From NCBI GenBank assembly GCA_008694505.1, contig VZDJ01000219.1, positions 12,348,010 to 12,412,009 on the forward strand: DNA of 64,000 nt. The letters are read 5' to 3'. Shown one piece after another: positions 1-22,402 of the stretch. The notes under the pieces were generated by a model. The model was not told where the DNA came from. It saw only the letters and a list, made by a program, of their open reading frames with translations, and did no database searches. A program made the translations under genes and the position numbers. This DNA is from Cyanoderma ruficeps. Its lineage: Eukaryota; Chordata; Aves; Passeriformes; Timaliidae. Position 1 is the stretch's first letter; every line of letters begins with the position of its first letter.

Positions 1-2681
1 GGAGCATCTGTCATAGAGGAGTCACCATCTTTCTCTTCTGTGGGGACAAGGGTTGTGGTCCAGCCAAGCTGGAGCTGGGCGGGCACTATGGTCACGTTTT
101 TCCCCAGGTCTAGGGCTGTGGCCTTGTCTCACCAGGGATGGGCAATGGGCAGGGCAGAGAGGAGCAGTCCCACATGTCCCTAGGGATTACTCACTGCTGT
201 CACTCTGCTCCTCTGAGGACTCCGCCTGAGAGCACACAATCTTGAAGACCGTTTTCAAGATGCTTCGCATGTCACTGGCAAAGTTGGTCTGGAGCTGATC
301 AGCCACCCCTGCACCAGGAGGGTGGGGGGTCAGGAGGATGGTGGGGGGATCAGGGTGCCGGGGGGGTTGGCTTGGGGGTCACTCACCCGAGATGCAGACG
401 AAGAGGGTGTGCAGCATGTCCTTGGTGCTGCTGTAGCGGGAGCGCAGCTCCGAGCAGCGGGCACCTGGGGTGGCATCAACCCCCATCCCTGGGCTGCTCC
501 CAAGGGGCTGGGGGCTGCGCAGGGGGGAGGTGACAATTACACCAGGAATGGTATGAGATATCCCTGTCCCAGTGGAGAGGGATTTGCCCTCATGGTCCTG
601 TTCCCTGCCCACCACACACCCCTGCTGCCAATTGGTGCCCAGGTCATCCACTGCACTGGGGGGTTCCAGTCGTGTCGTGCAGGTGGGAGGTGGTTGGGTG
701 GCATTAGGGACCTCCAGAAGACTGAAGGGAGTAGGGGGCTCCACACTGGGCACAGTTGCCCCCCAAGCTGGGGGGGTGTCTGGACTGCAGGGATCCTCCT
801 GTTCGGTTGTGCACAGGCTCCTCTCCAGCAGGCAGAGTTCCTCTGCTGACAGCACCCGCAAGAGGTCCCTGCAGTGAGGGATCAGCATCAGCCCCATGTC
901 ATGGCCAACTGCTGCCCCACAGCCCCACGCATTGCCCCCCCTACACACCTGATCTTCTTCAGGAGGTTGTAGAAGGGGCTGAAGACCCGGGACATCTCCT
1001 CTGGGCTCCGTTCCAGGCTGAGGGGGCCGTCGGGGTAGATGAGGAGACCGCTGTGAGGGGACAGAGCCCAACTCATGTCAGGGTTTGCCTGGGACATCAG
1101 TTCCCCATGGGGAGAAAGGACTGGTACAGGGCAGGGAATATACCCCCTTCTCCAGGGGCTGCGCCCACCTGATAATGGCCAGGCGAGGGATGGTGAACAT
1201 CAGCAGTGGTTCATAGCCATCAATCATCTCCTGGGTCAGGTAGCCCAGGTGCAGGGCTCTGGGGACACACAGACACCCTTACAGTGGATCTGAGCCTGGG
1301 GATGCTGCCCATCCTTGACACAACAGTGTCCCTCACTCACCTCTCCACTGTCTCACAGAAGAGCACGATGATCTCCTGCTGCCTGTAGATCTCATCAGGA
1401 GACTTCACTGCCACCAGCGAGGACACATAGCTGGAGGGACGGAGAGACTGTGAGGGCCCTACAGTCCTGGCACAGGCCACCACGACCCCAGCACCATAAC
1501 CCTGCCCCTTACCTCAGCTCAAACTCTGCAAATAGCCGGTCAAATTGGATGAGCACAGTCCGGACAGGCTCTGGGTAGGAGTTGGGTTGGCTCAGGCTTT
1601 GCTCCCTCAGCACTGTCCGGACCAGCTCCAGGCTGCACAGCAGATTCCTGGCCTGGGGGCGCAGCTGTGCCCCTTCTGACTCCTCTATCTCCAGGAAGGT
1701 CCCAGCCAGGAGACACTGCCGGGATAGGGACTGTCAGCAGCCAGCACCCAAGGCAATGCCTAACCCCAGGGTCAGCTCACAGTGGGGTGTCCATCACCCC
1801 AGGCTCACCTCGGCAGCAAACAGCATGTGGTTCCCCAAATTGTCCACTAAGAGCTCCTCGGGGAACTTGACCAGGTAGTCACGGCTGTGCCGCTGCGTGG
1901 GGATGCACTCCTCCATGATCCGCTCCAGGACGGCCAGCAGGTGAGCCTGGGGAAGGCAGGGGCGTCACCCGCGGCTGCCCGGGAGGGATCCAGTCACACC
2001 GGGATCCGGGCTGCCGGTGGAGCTCACCTGGCTGAGGTGGAGCTGGTTGAGGAGCACCAGGTACTGCTGCGGATCCATTTCGGCATCCAGCCCGTTGATC
2101 TCGGTCACCACCCGCGTCACCCTCTCGTCGGCAAAGAAGAATTGGGAGAGCAGGCGTGGGTCGGAGCGCTGCGGGAAGAGCAGAGGGGTGATGGTAGAGG
2201 CACCCCGCATCTCCATGCGTTGCTTCAAAGGAATCCCAAATCTGCCGTTCCCACAGTCGCGGACGGATCGTACCCCACGGACCCACAAACACCTAATCGG
2301 GCAGGTACGTGGGACCTCCCACGGCAGCTCTGACTCCTCCCGGGGAGCGCCGCCCTCTCCACCCACCCGTGCCTCAGTTTCCCTGGGGGCAGAGCGGGAT
2401 GAACAAGCTCAGCCGCATCCCGGCAGCTTTGGCACCGATCCGTGCGTGGCTGTAAACACCGGGAAAGGTCCTCCGAAGTCTCCCCGCTTCCTCCTCCCGC
2501 TCCACCACGAGGGAGCCGCGCCGCCCCCCTGCGCCCGGGATCGCCGGAGCCCCTCGGTTGCCCCGACGGGGATCATCCGGGGGCTCCGCCGGTCCCGGGC
2601 GCAGGGAGGGCGGTCCCGGTGCGATCCCCCCGGTCTCACCTTGGGTCGGCGGAGCCATCGGCGGAGGGCAGCGGGCAGCAT
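1..2681 (-). CDS. ZFYVE28/LST2-like protein, N-terminal part (cut at left edge)
   Basis: A spliced gene with ten exons visible: 2681-2640, 2168-2028, 1946-1809, 1715-1513, 1430-1341, 1258-1169, 1050-949, 868-387, 308-195 and 37-1. All junctions are GT/AG and in phase. The start [14 protein letters not shown] aligns with the N-terminus of human ZFYVE28 (lateral signaling target protein 2, an endosomal FYVE protein that restrains EGFR signalling). Matching blocks include FFADE, MEECIP, VKFPEE, FCETVERAL, GYLTQ and SLCTTEQ. Lys88 in VKFPE aligns with human Lys87, reported as the monoubiquitinated residue. The segment [15 protein letters not shown] marks the pre-FYVE region; the FYVE finger itself would lie beyond base 1. 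The variable region in exon 868-387 is much shorter than in human. That exon could hide a very short intron near 540-470, but its frame is open throughout. Identity at conserved blocks is moderate, which suggests a paralogue of ZFYVE28, not ZFYVE28 itself. Confidence 0.88.
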
Positions 2682-2960
2682 GGCGCGTCCCGCAGTTCTG
2701 CCGCCGCCCGGCTCCCCGCGCCCGCCGCTCGCCGACGGGGCGGGTCGGCACCGGGCACCGCCCGGGGGGCGGATCGGAGCGGTGTCCGCCCAGTCCCGGC
2801 ACCGGGACGACCCGTCCGCTCCTCGACGGACCGGTTCTCTGTGATGGGAAGGGTGAGGGTGCGTCTGCCGTGGGGCGGGATGGGTTTCACCGCCGGCTTT
2901 CCTTCCCGGTTTAGGTTCCTGTCTCGAATTCTCGACTGGATCCCCGGCTATCCTCCCCCG
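2360..2960 (-). promoter_or_regulatory. CpG-rich promoter and 5' end of the ZFYVE28-like gene
   Basis: Dense CpG and GC-box-like sequence surrounds the start codon at 2681 and extends on both sides of the first intron donor. No TATA box is visible on the minus strand. This fits a CpG-island promoter firing leftward; the exact start site cannot be read. Confidence 0.5.
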
Positions 2961-3555
2961 GTTCCTCTCTCCCCGCAGCCCAACCTTCCAGGGACAGGGA
3001 CACCCCAGCGCTTCCCACAGCCTCCCGAACATTCCCGGAGTGGTGGGGAACACCAGAAAGAAGGACCCGCAGGCATCTTTACTGTGCAGGGCATAGGGTG
3101 CGGGAGCGGGGTAGTGGGAAGGGGGTAAAGCGGCCCCTCGGTGGGACAAAGAGGAACCGAAGTGGCCAAGAAGAGGTCCCGGGGAGGTACTCGGGATGTT
3201 GGGCATAGCAAACCGCCCCGGCTGTGCCAAAGGACATGTTTGCTCCAGATCTGGCACTGCTGACCACAGGATGTGGGTGCCGATAATTCAGGTGGCTGAA
3301 AGCCTAATGGGGTGGATTCATGGGTAAAAAATCCGTGGAGGATTGTTGAACAAACACGGCGGCAGTACGTCCTCAGCTTCAGAAAGTCCCTGAGTCATGG
3401 CAGTGCCCAGGCTGTGCCAGATGGGTGCAGGTGTGGGTCTGGCCCCGGTGTTGGGGCTCCCTGTGTATCCCACAGGCTCCGGCTCTGTTATCAGCCATGT
3501 CCTGGTTCCCATGGATGGGGATCCCTGTGCACACAGTGAGACTGGAGCCCTGCTT
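2961..3555. other. Intergenic spacer, nothing recognised
   Basis: Between the ZFYVE28-like promoter and the CR1 fragments. Reading frames here are short and show no splice logic or recognisable protein similarity. Confidence 0.5.
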
Positions 3556-3559
3556 GTCC

Positions 3560-3985
3560 CACAGGTCCCTGGAGATCTGGGCACCACAATAAAAGGACAT
3601 AAAGCTATTAGAGAATGTCCAAAGGAGGCTGCAAGGAATCTAGAGGAGAAGTCACATGAAAAGCTGCTGAAGTCCCTTGGTCTGTTCAGTCTGGAGGAGA
3701 CTGACCTCATTATTGGCTGGTGCTTTCCCAGGAGGGGCAGCCGAGGGCAGCTCCACTCTCAGCTCTCCCTGGTAGTAACAGGACCAGAGGGAATGCCTGG
3801 AGCTGTGTGAGGGGAAGTTTAGGTTGGATATTAGGAAAAGGTTCTTTGCCCAGAGAGTGGTCAGGCACTGAACAAGCTCCCCAGAGAAGCGGTCGTGGCC
3901 CTAGGCCTGTCAGAGCTTCAGGAGCATTTAGACAGTGCTGTCAGGCACAGGGTGAGATTCTTGGGGTTGTCCTGTGCAGGGCCAG
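3560..3985 (+). mobile_element. CR1 LINE fragment, sense orientation
   Basis: This resembles the 3' part of chicken-repeat-1 elements. It contains the successive landmarks gggcaccacaat, gagaatgtccaaaggaggctg, ctgttcagtctggagga, gacctcat, a stretch like tttaggttggatattagga, and ccagagaagcggt, in the order expected for the CR1 3' end. It is old and diverged, with no open reading frame left. Confidence 0.8.
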
Positions 3986-3987
3986 GA

Positions 3988-4205
3988 ATCACAGATTCAC
4001 AGAATAGTTTGGAAGTGACCTTAATGACCATCTCATTCCATCCCTCTGCCATGCACAGGGACACTTTCCACTAGAGCAGGTCGCTCCAAACCCCTTCCAA
4101 TGTGGCCTTGAACACCTCCAGGGATGGGCAGCCACAGCTTCTCTGGGCAACCTGTGCCAGGGCCTCACCACCCTCACAGGGAAGACTTTTTTCCTAATAT
4201 CTAAT
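3988..4205 (-). mobile_element. CR1 LINE fragment, antisense orientation
   Basis: Read on the plus strand it begins tcacagattcacagaat, then gaccttaatgaccatctcat, ctgccatgcacagggacac, ccttgaacacctccaggga, cttctctgggcaacctgt and ttcctaatatctaat. That is the reverse complement of a CR1 3' terminus. Its 3' end abuts the 3' end of the sense CR1 copy, so the two form a tail-to-tail inverted pair. Confidence 0.85.
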
Positions 4206-4532
4206 GTAATTCATCTCTCTTTCAGTTTGAACCCAAGCAGTTGCACTCTGATGACCCAGCTGGGGATACGATCGCGATGCACCCCCGATCACGATTGAGG
4301 AGCCGGCGCCTTTAGGACCCGCGGGAGCCTCGGGGGGCGGATTTGAACTCGCGGCTCTGGCGGCACTCCCCCTGTCCGCCAGGGAGCGCAGCGCTGCCCT
4401 CTCGCAAGATGGCGGCGGCGGCTTCACCTCCCCGAGCGTTTCCCCCCGCCCTCCCTCCCTCCTTCCCGCGGGCAGGGGCCGGACGGGCCGCGCCGCCATA
4501 TTGGCTGTTGTCCTGGCTGCGGCGGGCTCGCC

Positions 4533-11717
<7,185 letters not shown>

Positions 11718-11956
11718 GGTGTGGAGGGGCCACCCCCACCCACCCACGGCCGCTCGCTTCTCCTCACTGTGCCCCTCGCCTCACCTTGGTGGTGTCCCCT
11801 CCTTCGCGGGGGGCCCCGGTGCTCTCCTGCCCCGCGGGGACCCCCGGGGCTCCCTCCATCCTCCTGCCCCTCCCCGCGGGGTGATCCCGGCCGTCCCGTC
11901 CTCCTCTCCGCGGGCACGCGACTCCCCGTGCCGCGGGGAAGGACCGTGCTGGACCC

Positions 11957-11962
11957 AATAAA
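11957..11962 (+). terminator. FAM193B: FAM193B poly(A) signal AATAAA
   Basis: AATAAA lies 240 bases after the FAM193B stop and is followed by a T-rich tract. The DDX41 start codon is only about 240 bases further on, so the two genes are tightly packed. Confidence 0.85.
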
Positions 11963-12079
11963 GAACTTTTTAATTTTTTATTTTATTTAAACCCCGGTGT
12001 CTGCTGCTTTCTGCCGCGCCGTAGAAGTTGGGAGGCGGGATAAGGGTGGGGGAATGTAGAAGGCATTCCGCGCAAGTTT

Positions 12080-12202
12080 GGCCGCTGCGGCGGTCCGTCG
12101 TGCCGAGTCGCAGTTCCCGCCCAGTGGCGCGCTCTGCGCGTTGCTAGGCGATGGCGCCGTGCGGGATGACGTAACTTCCTGGATCTCTTCCGGGAAGGAG
12201 CC
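12080..12202 (+). promoter_or_regulatory. DDX41: DDX41 promoter, TATA-less, with CRE and ETS motifs
   Basis: GC-rich stretch directly before the DDX41 ATG. TGACGTAA at 12167-12174 is a CRE-like site. ACTTCCTG follows immediately, and TTCCGGGAA at 12188-12196 is a palindromic ETS-like site. GTTGCTAGGCGATGG at 12140-12154 resembles an RFX X-box half-site. The combination is typical of constitutively expressed genes. Confidence 0.5.
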
Positions 12203-17206
<5,004 letters not shown>

Positions 17207-17901
17207 CCTGGAGAGTGTGCTGGGCGTGGATTCCCTTTCAGCCCAGGGGCCTGTCTTGCACTGCTGTGGCCCCTTTTCCAGAATTTTTGTCACTGGGACT
17301 GTTGCCAGCTCAGCCCGACGAAGTTCCTGCCCCGGAAGGAAATGTATGGAGCTGTGCTGCAACAGCCTGTTACATCAGTGGTGTGTTGGGCAAGCAGGTA
17401 GCAGTGCCTCAGGGCAAGAAAAAGCCCCAGGTGGGAGGACTGATCTGGCCAGCTGCCTGCTGCCCCTGCCAGCCCCCTGCAGTGGTGAGGTCAGAGTCTT
17501 ATGTTGCTCCTCACAAATCCACGCAGTTTCTCTGGGTCCATCTTCCTCACCTGGATTTGTGCATTGTCAGTGGGTGGCTGTTCCCATCTCCCCAGACATG
17601 CTGGGAGGATGCAGCCAGGGTGAGGTGGAGCGTGCTGTGCTCGTGTCAGGCGCTCCCCGAGGTGCTTCCTGTGCTCTGCCCCCGCGTTCTGCCCCACTGC
17701 CCTGCTGTGAGGGGGAGGGCAGGCACATGGACACCTCCTATGGCCCAGCCTCTGCCCCCCATCTCACACCCCAAAAAGGGGAAGTCTCTCTGAGAAGGAA
17801 GTCTGCCCCATGCCTTTCCTTCGACTGCAGCAGTCACATTTTCTCTGCTGCGGGTAGCCTGAGTCTGATCCTTGTACTGGCTGCCAGGGTGAACTGGGCC
17901 C
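17207..17901 (+). other. DDX41-DOK3 spacer: DDX41 3' UTR and probable DOK3 promoter
   Basis: No AATAAA or ATTAAA is visible between the DDX41 stop and the DOK3 start codon. The stretch therefore probably serves as DDX41 3' UTR while also holding the DOK3 promoter. No TATA box is evident. Confidence 0.45.
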
Positions 17902-20850
17902 ATGGAGAGACCAGTGAAGGATGGGATCCTCTATGTGCAGCACACCAAATTTGGAAAGGTAAAGGGTGGATTTGGGGTTGGTAGAGGGTTTGCCTTGATT
18001 TGTCATGATACCGGGCCTGGGGCTGGGCCCTCAGCAGCTTGGGAAGGGGCGACTGGAGCCAGACCCATCGGAGCTGCCCTTGGGGGAAGCCCTGGGCTCA
18101 GCAGCCCCATAAGTGGGGCTTTCCCTTGCAGCTGAGGGGGCTCATCTGTGTGGGCACCCACTCTGGCTCGCCCGTGTGTTGGGTCTTTTCTTGCTTGGTC
18201 ACTGCGTGAGTCGCAATGGAAGAATAAACACGCGTTAATGTGGCGGAGCTCCAGGGTGTGTGTGTGTGTGTGGGAGTGAGGCCCTGGGGCAGCATGTGGG
18301 ATGTGTCCCTGTGCCCTCCGTTGGCCTGGCCCTGGGGGGCCAGCAGCATCCAGCGACACCCTCGTGGCTTGGGCTGCTCCTCTGCCCTTGGAGGGGGGGT
18401 GCTGCAGCCCTTGGGGCAGGGTATGGGTGAGTACCTGGGGTTGGGCCAGCTCCAGGGAGCTGTCAGGTGTTGGCAAAGCAGGTCCTGCTGGCACACTGGT
18501 CACGCCATGGCAGGGTGGCCACGTCCTGGGGTGGTCTCAGTGGATATGTGGGGCTGCAATCACACTCTGACCTCCCTGCTGAACAAGAATCAAGCCCTGA
18601 AAGTGCAGCAGGCAGCCCTATGTGTGCGGAGCTGGTGCCCTGCCATGCAGGAGGCAGGTGGGCTGGGGGCGGTGGGTATTTTGAGTGCTTGGCTGTGCCT
18701 GGTTCCTGCAGGGTGGAGGCTCTGCTGCACTTTTGGGGTACGTGGTGGCACGCGCCCCCGCTATCCCATGACAGACTGGGAAGGTGCTGGTGCTGCAGAG
18801 GCTCCCCTGGGAGGAAGCGGGCTGCTCAGCAGATGTGAGGCTGCCAGGAGGAGCCTCAGCAGCTCAAAATGGCTTTAATTTGCATCAGGGTCTGTCCTGA
18901 GAAAAGCTTGAGAGCTCAGCTGCAGGTCGGCAGGCCAGCACTTGCAGCAGGGAACAAAGAGCAGGACCTGGTGCTCAGGGAGCTGGGAGTGTGACTCACC
19001 CAGTGAGCCATGCCGAGCCTGCTCGGGGCAAGGCCCCCCTCAGCCCATCTTCGGGCCTGCCCTGCCCCACAATTCAGAGGTCTGTGCTGGCCCCTGTTCT
19101 TTGTGCCCTCCAACGGCATCTGGCGGGTGCAGGCTGGGACTCCCCTATGCCCCTCAGGACCTGTATGGCTCTTCCTGAGCACTGCTAGCCCTGTGTGGAG
19201 GGCAGTGCTCCCAGATGCAGTGGCCAGGTCCTTGCTGACCTGTTTTTTCCCTGCCTTTGCCCTTTCCATGCATTAGAGGTCCTGGAGGAAGATGCGAGCC
19301 CAGCTGTTTGCTGCCAGCCCATCCGGCGTGGCCCGCATGGAGAAGTTTGATGTGCGGGATGATGGCACGATCCCAGAGAAGACGTCCCTGCAGCGGTGTG
19401 CCCGCCGGGTGATCCGCCTCTCTGACTGCGTCTCTGTGGGCCCGGCAGGCACAGAGAGCTGCCCCAAAGCCACCGCCGCCTTCTACCTCACCACCACAGA
19501 GAAGAGCTATGTGCTGGCAGCTGAGCAGCGCGATGAATGGATCGCCCAGCTCTGCCAGCTGGCCTTCCAGGTACCAAGGGGTCTGGCAGAGCCAAGAGCC
19601 CTATTTGGATGAGCTGGGAAGCTCCAAGGCAGGCAGGGGATTTGTGCTCCCCACCCCCTCATCCCCATCCCAGGTCATACTCACATCCCTTTGTTTCAGA
19701 GTGCAAAAGAGACGGTGCCGAGTAGTGCCCGTTCCCAGCCTGGCCCCGCTGTCCCCATGGAGGAGAACTCCCTCTACTCATCCTGGCAGGACCGTACGTG
19801 CAGGGGTGGTGAATAGGGCTGGGATGGGCTGCAGCTCAGTGCTGCAATGCTGACCCCATGGCTTCTTTGGCTCCCGCAGTGACTGAATTCTTAGTGCTGG
19901 TGGTCCAGACAGATGCGGCCACCCGCTGTGGGCTGCACGGGCACTACCTGCTCTCGGCCCTCCCCCAGAGCCTGACGCTGAAGGACCCGCAGTCCCACCA
20001 GCCACTGCTCACCTGGCCCTACACCTTTCTTCGCAAGTTTGGCCAGGATCAGGTGAGTCCCCCACTCCCTTCTTGGGGCTGTTGTCTGCCCAGGGTGGGT
20101 GGCAGCCCCTCATCCTCTCCTCTGACCCTGCAGGCTGTCTTCTCCTTTGAGGCCGGCCGCCGCAGTGACTCTGGCGAGGGCACCTTCACCTTCAGCACCC
20201 CACGAGCCCCTGAGCTCTGCCGGGCTGTGGCTGCTGCCATTGCGTGTCAGCAGCAGGGCAAGGACACCCCGGACCCCAGACTCTTCTGTGTCTCAGACCC
20301 CCAGCTCTTTGCACAGGGCTTTGAGCCCCAGCCCTGGGGGCCTGGGAACAATGATCCCCAGCCCAGCCCAGCCCTGGGGGGGACACAGCCTGCCTCCCAC
20401 CCCCCTGCCAACCTGCTCCGCTTCACCTCACCAGAGCCAGAGGGCTCATGCCCCATCGTCTATGCCTCCATCGCCCGGGGCCAGCAGCCCCTCTTTGTGC
20501 CAGGGCAGCCAGACTCTGCTGAGCCCTGGGCCATGGGGAAGCCACTCCCTGAGCATCTCTACGAGAACATCTTCACTGCAGAACCACATCCTGCCGGGGC
20601 CCAGGAAGAGGAGGACGAAGGGCAGTGGGAGCTGGGGTGCCGACAGGCCCCCGAGGGCCACAGCAGTGAGGGGGGGCCCCTCTATGACAACCGGGCCGCC
20701 ATGGCACAGAATCCCCGGGCCGCGGGCTGGGGGCGCGGAGGGCAGGAGGCGCTGTCAGGGCGCTCCGGGCACAAGCATCACAGCACCCTTCGAGCCAAGC
20801 TGGTGCGACTGCTGAGCCGGGAGAGCCCCGGAGCGCGGGACTGGGCTTGA
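17902..20850 (+). CDS. DOK3: Docking protein 3 (DOK3)
   Basis: Five coding exons: 17902-17958, 19277-19570, 19700-19793, 19880-20052 and 20134-20850. They join to 444 residues (human 496). The first exon encodes MERPVKDGILYVQHTKFGK, matching the start of the human PH domain; the next continues with SWRKM and ends CQLAFQ, completing a PH domain at about residues 5-117. An IRS-type PTB domain spans about 150-245 (FLVLVVQ, TWPYTFLRKFG, FSFEAGRR, EGTFTFST). The proline-rich tail carries tyrosine motifs such as HLYENIF and LYDN that fit SH2-adaptor docking. DOK3 is an inhibitory adaptor in B cells and myeloid cells. The human isoform with a longer N-terminus is not represented. The 4p16 counterpart would be DOK7. 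Confidence 0.93.
18223..18228 (+). terminator. Poly(A) signal AATAAA, probably DDX41, inside DOK3 intron 1
   Basis: This is the first AATAAA after the DDX41 stop, about 1 kb downstream and 265 bases past the DOK3 exon 1 donor. A (GT)n tract follows at 18255, which fits a downstream GU-rich element. Confidence 0.6.
18255..18272 (+). repeat. (GT)n microsatellite
   Basis: About nine GT dinucleotides. It sits 27 bases after the AATAAA at 18223 and could act as the GU-rich downstream poly(A) element. Confidence 0.8.
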
Positions 20851-20881
20851 TGTGGCCGGTACCGGTCGGTGCCGTTCGGTG

Positions 20882-20887
20882 AATAAA
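20882..20887 (+). terminator. DOK3: DOK3 poly(A) signal AATAAA
   Basis: AATAAA lies 32 bases after the DOK3 stop, so the 3' UTR would be only about 50 bases. The PDLIM7 CCAAT/TATA promoter begins about 130 bases further on. Confidence 0.85.
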
Positions 20888-21007
20888 GGCCCTTCCCGGA
20901 CCGGGCTCCGCTGCTGCTGCGGGGACTGGGGGGGGCGGGCGGGGGCAGCTCGAGCCTCCCCGCTAGGGAGCGCCGCCGTGCGCCCCCCGGCAGGCAGAGG
21001 CGCACAC

Positions 21008-21158
21008 GGTGATTGGCCGGAACGCCTGCTGGCTCCGCCCCCTTGCGATCCTATATACAGTGGGGCCGGGCCGGGCGGGGGCGGTGTCCGGGTTCGAGTC
21101 CCGTGTCTGCCCGCGGTGCTCCGCTCCCGCCCGCTTCGCCGGGCCCCGCTGGCCGCGG
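21008..21158 (+). promoter_or_regulatory. PDLIM7: PDLIM7 promoter with CCAAT, GC and TATA boxes, and noncoding exon 1
   Basis: ATTGG (inverted CCAAT) at 21012-21016, CTCCGCCC at 21033-21040 and TATATA at 21052-21057 are spaced like a classic focused promoter. A start near 21082 would give a short noncoding exon ending at 21158, where GTGAGT forms a good donor. The coding part then begins after the acceptor at 22399-22400. Confidence 0.6.
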
Positions 21159-21589
21159 GTGAGTCCAGGGAGCCAGGCCGTGGCGGGAGGCTCCGTCCCC
21201 TGCCGGGGGGGATGGGGGCGTGAGGGGTGGAGGGCTGAGGCCTGGCTTAAGGGGAAGGCGGGTGGTCAGGGTCAGGCCTGTGTGGGGCAGAGCCGGTATC
21301 CCCAACCCCTGGAAGAGGAGGCGGTGTGGGATGGGGAGGGGTCCCGAGGCCCCCCGCGGGTCAGGGTGGGGCCTCTCAGCAATAAGAAGGGTTGCCCAGC
21401 CTTTGCACGCTGGGGACCCCCGGTTTAGTCGGGCCCTGCCCTTCCGGGGAGGGGTGGGGGCTATCCGCCCGCTCCGGGCCGCCCCATCCCGGCGGCTCTC
21501 TGGGGCTTGCGCGGCTCCCGGGCGCCGGGAATGCCTGACACGCAGCTCTTCCCCCGGCCCTCCCGAGCGGGGAGCGGGCTGGTGTCGTC

Positions 21590-21640
21590 TTACACGCCTT
21601 ATATAGCCCGCCCCGGCCCGGGGAGAGCAGGGGCACGCTG
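21590..21640 (+). promoter_or_regulatory. PDLIM7: Second TATA-like element in PDLIM7 intron 1
   Basis: CCTTATATAG at 21597-21606 is both TATA-like and one base off a CArG box (the serum response factor site). It is set in GC-rich sequence and may mark an alternative first exon. Confidence 0.35.
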
Positions 21641-22402
21641 GCCCCCGGCCTTGCAGCTGGCTCGTGCGAGGCGTGGGGAGCCCCGCAGCCGGCTCTGTCC
21701 ACCCTCGGGGGGAAAGTCCTGGGGCCGTTCGTGGGGGTCTGGCGGCTTTTTCCAGGTAAAAGGTGGCAAGAGGCTGGTGCTGGCCCATCTACCGGAGCCT
21801 TGGCCAGCTGACAGCTGTCAGGCAGGGGAGCACCGGGATTCCTTCCTGCCGGAGCCCCGGAGATGGGCTCGCTCCCAGGGAGCATCTGCTCGGCCGGCTG
21901 CTGGAGCGCCAGGCTGGCTGCTCTGCCAGGCGCCTCGGGTGGTATCACGCAGCTCCTGTGTTGCTGCTGATAATTCATCCGGCAAAAATGCTTCTGGTTC
22001 CTATTCTTCTATACCTGCTGTTGCTTCTCTGTGGACTGAACAGCCTTGGCTCTCAGCAGCAGGAGTTCCTGGGGTGCTGCAAGGGAGAGCGCATCCCAGG
22101 TTTGGAAGGAGAGCAGAGCCCACAGACACCCCACTGTGGGTGGCAGCAGGGCTGTGCCTCGCTCCCTGGCACTAGTGGATGTTAGCCTGGGCCCCTCAGC
22201 TCTGACGTTGCTGGAGGAGATGCTGATGGATTTGGGGTGCGTCTCTAACCACAGTGTAGGATAGTCAGGGTGGAGTTACAGCTGGAAACGTGACCTGCCT
22301 CCTGTCCTACCCTCCCAGGCACCAAACCCTCTCCTCGCCTGTTCTCCCTGCATTGTTTCCACGTACCCTAACACTGGGATCACACCCTCTTCCCTTGCAG
22401 AG

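Noticed and set aside
21988..22185. Hydrophobic, signal-peptide-like ORF (MLLVPILLYLLLLL start)
   Set aside because: It lies in PDLIM7 intron 1 with no promoter, no splice continuation and no known family. It is most likely chance Leu-rich translation.
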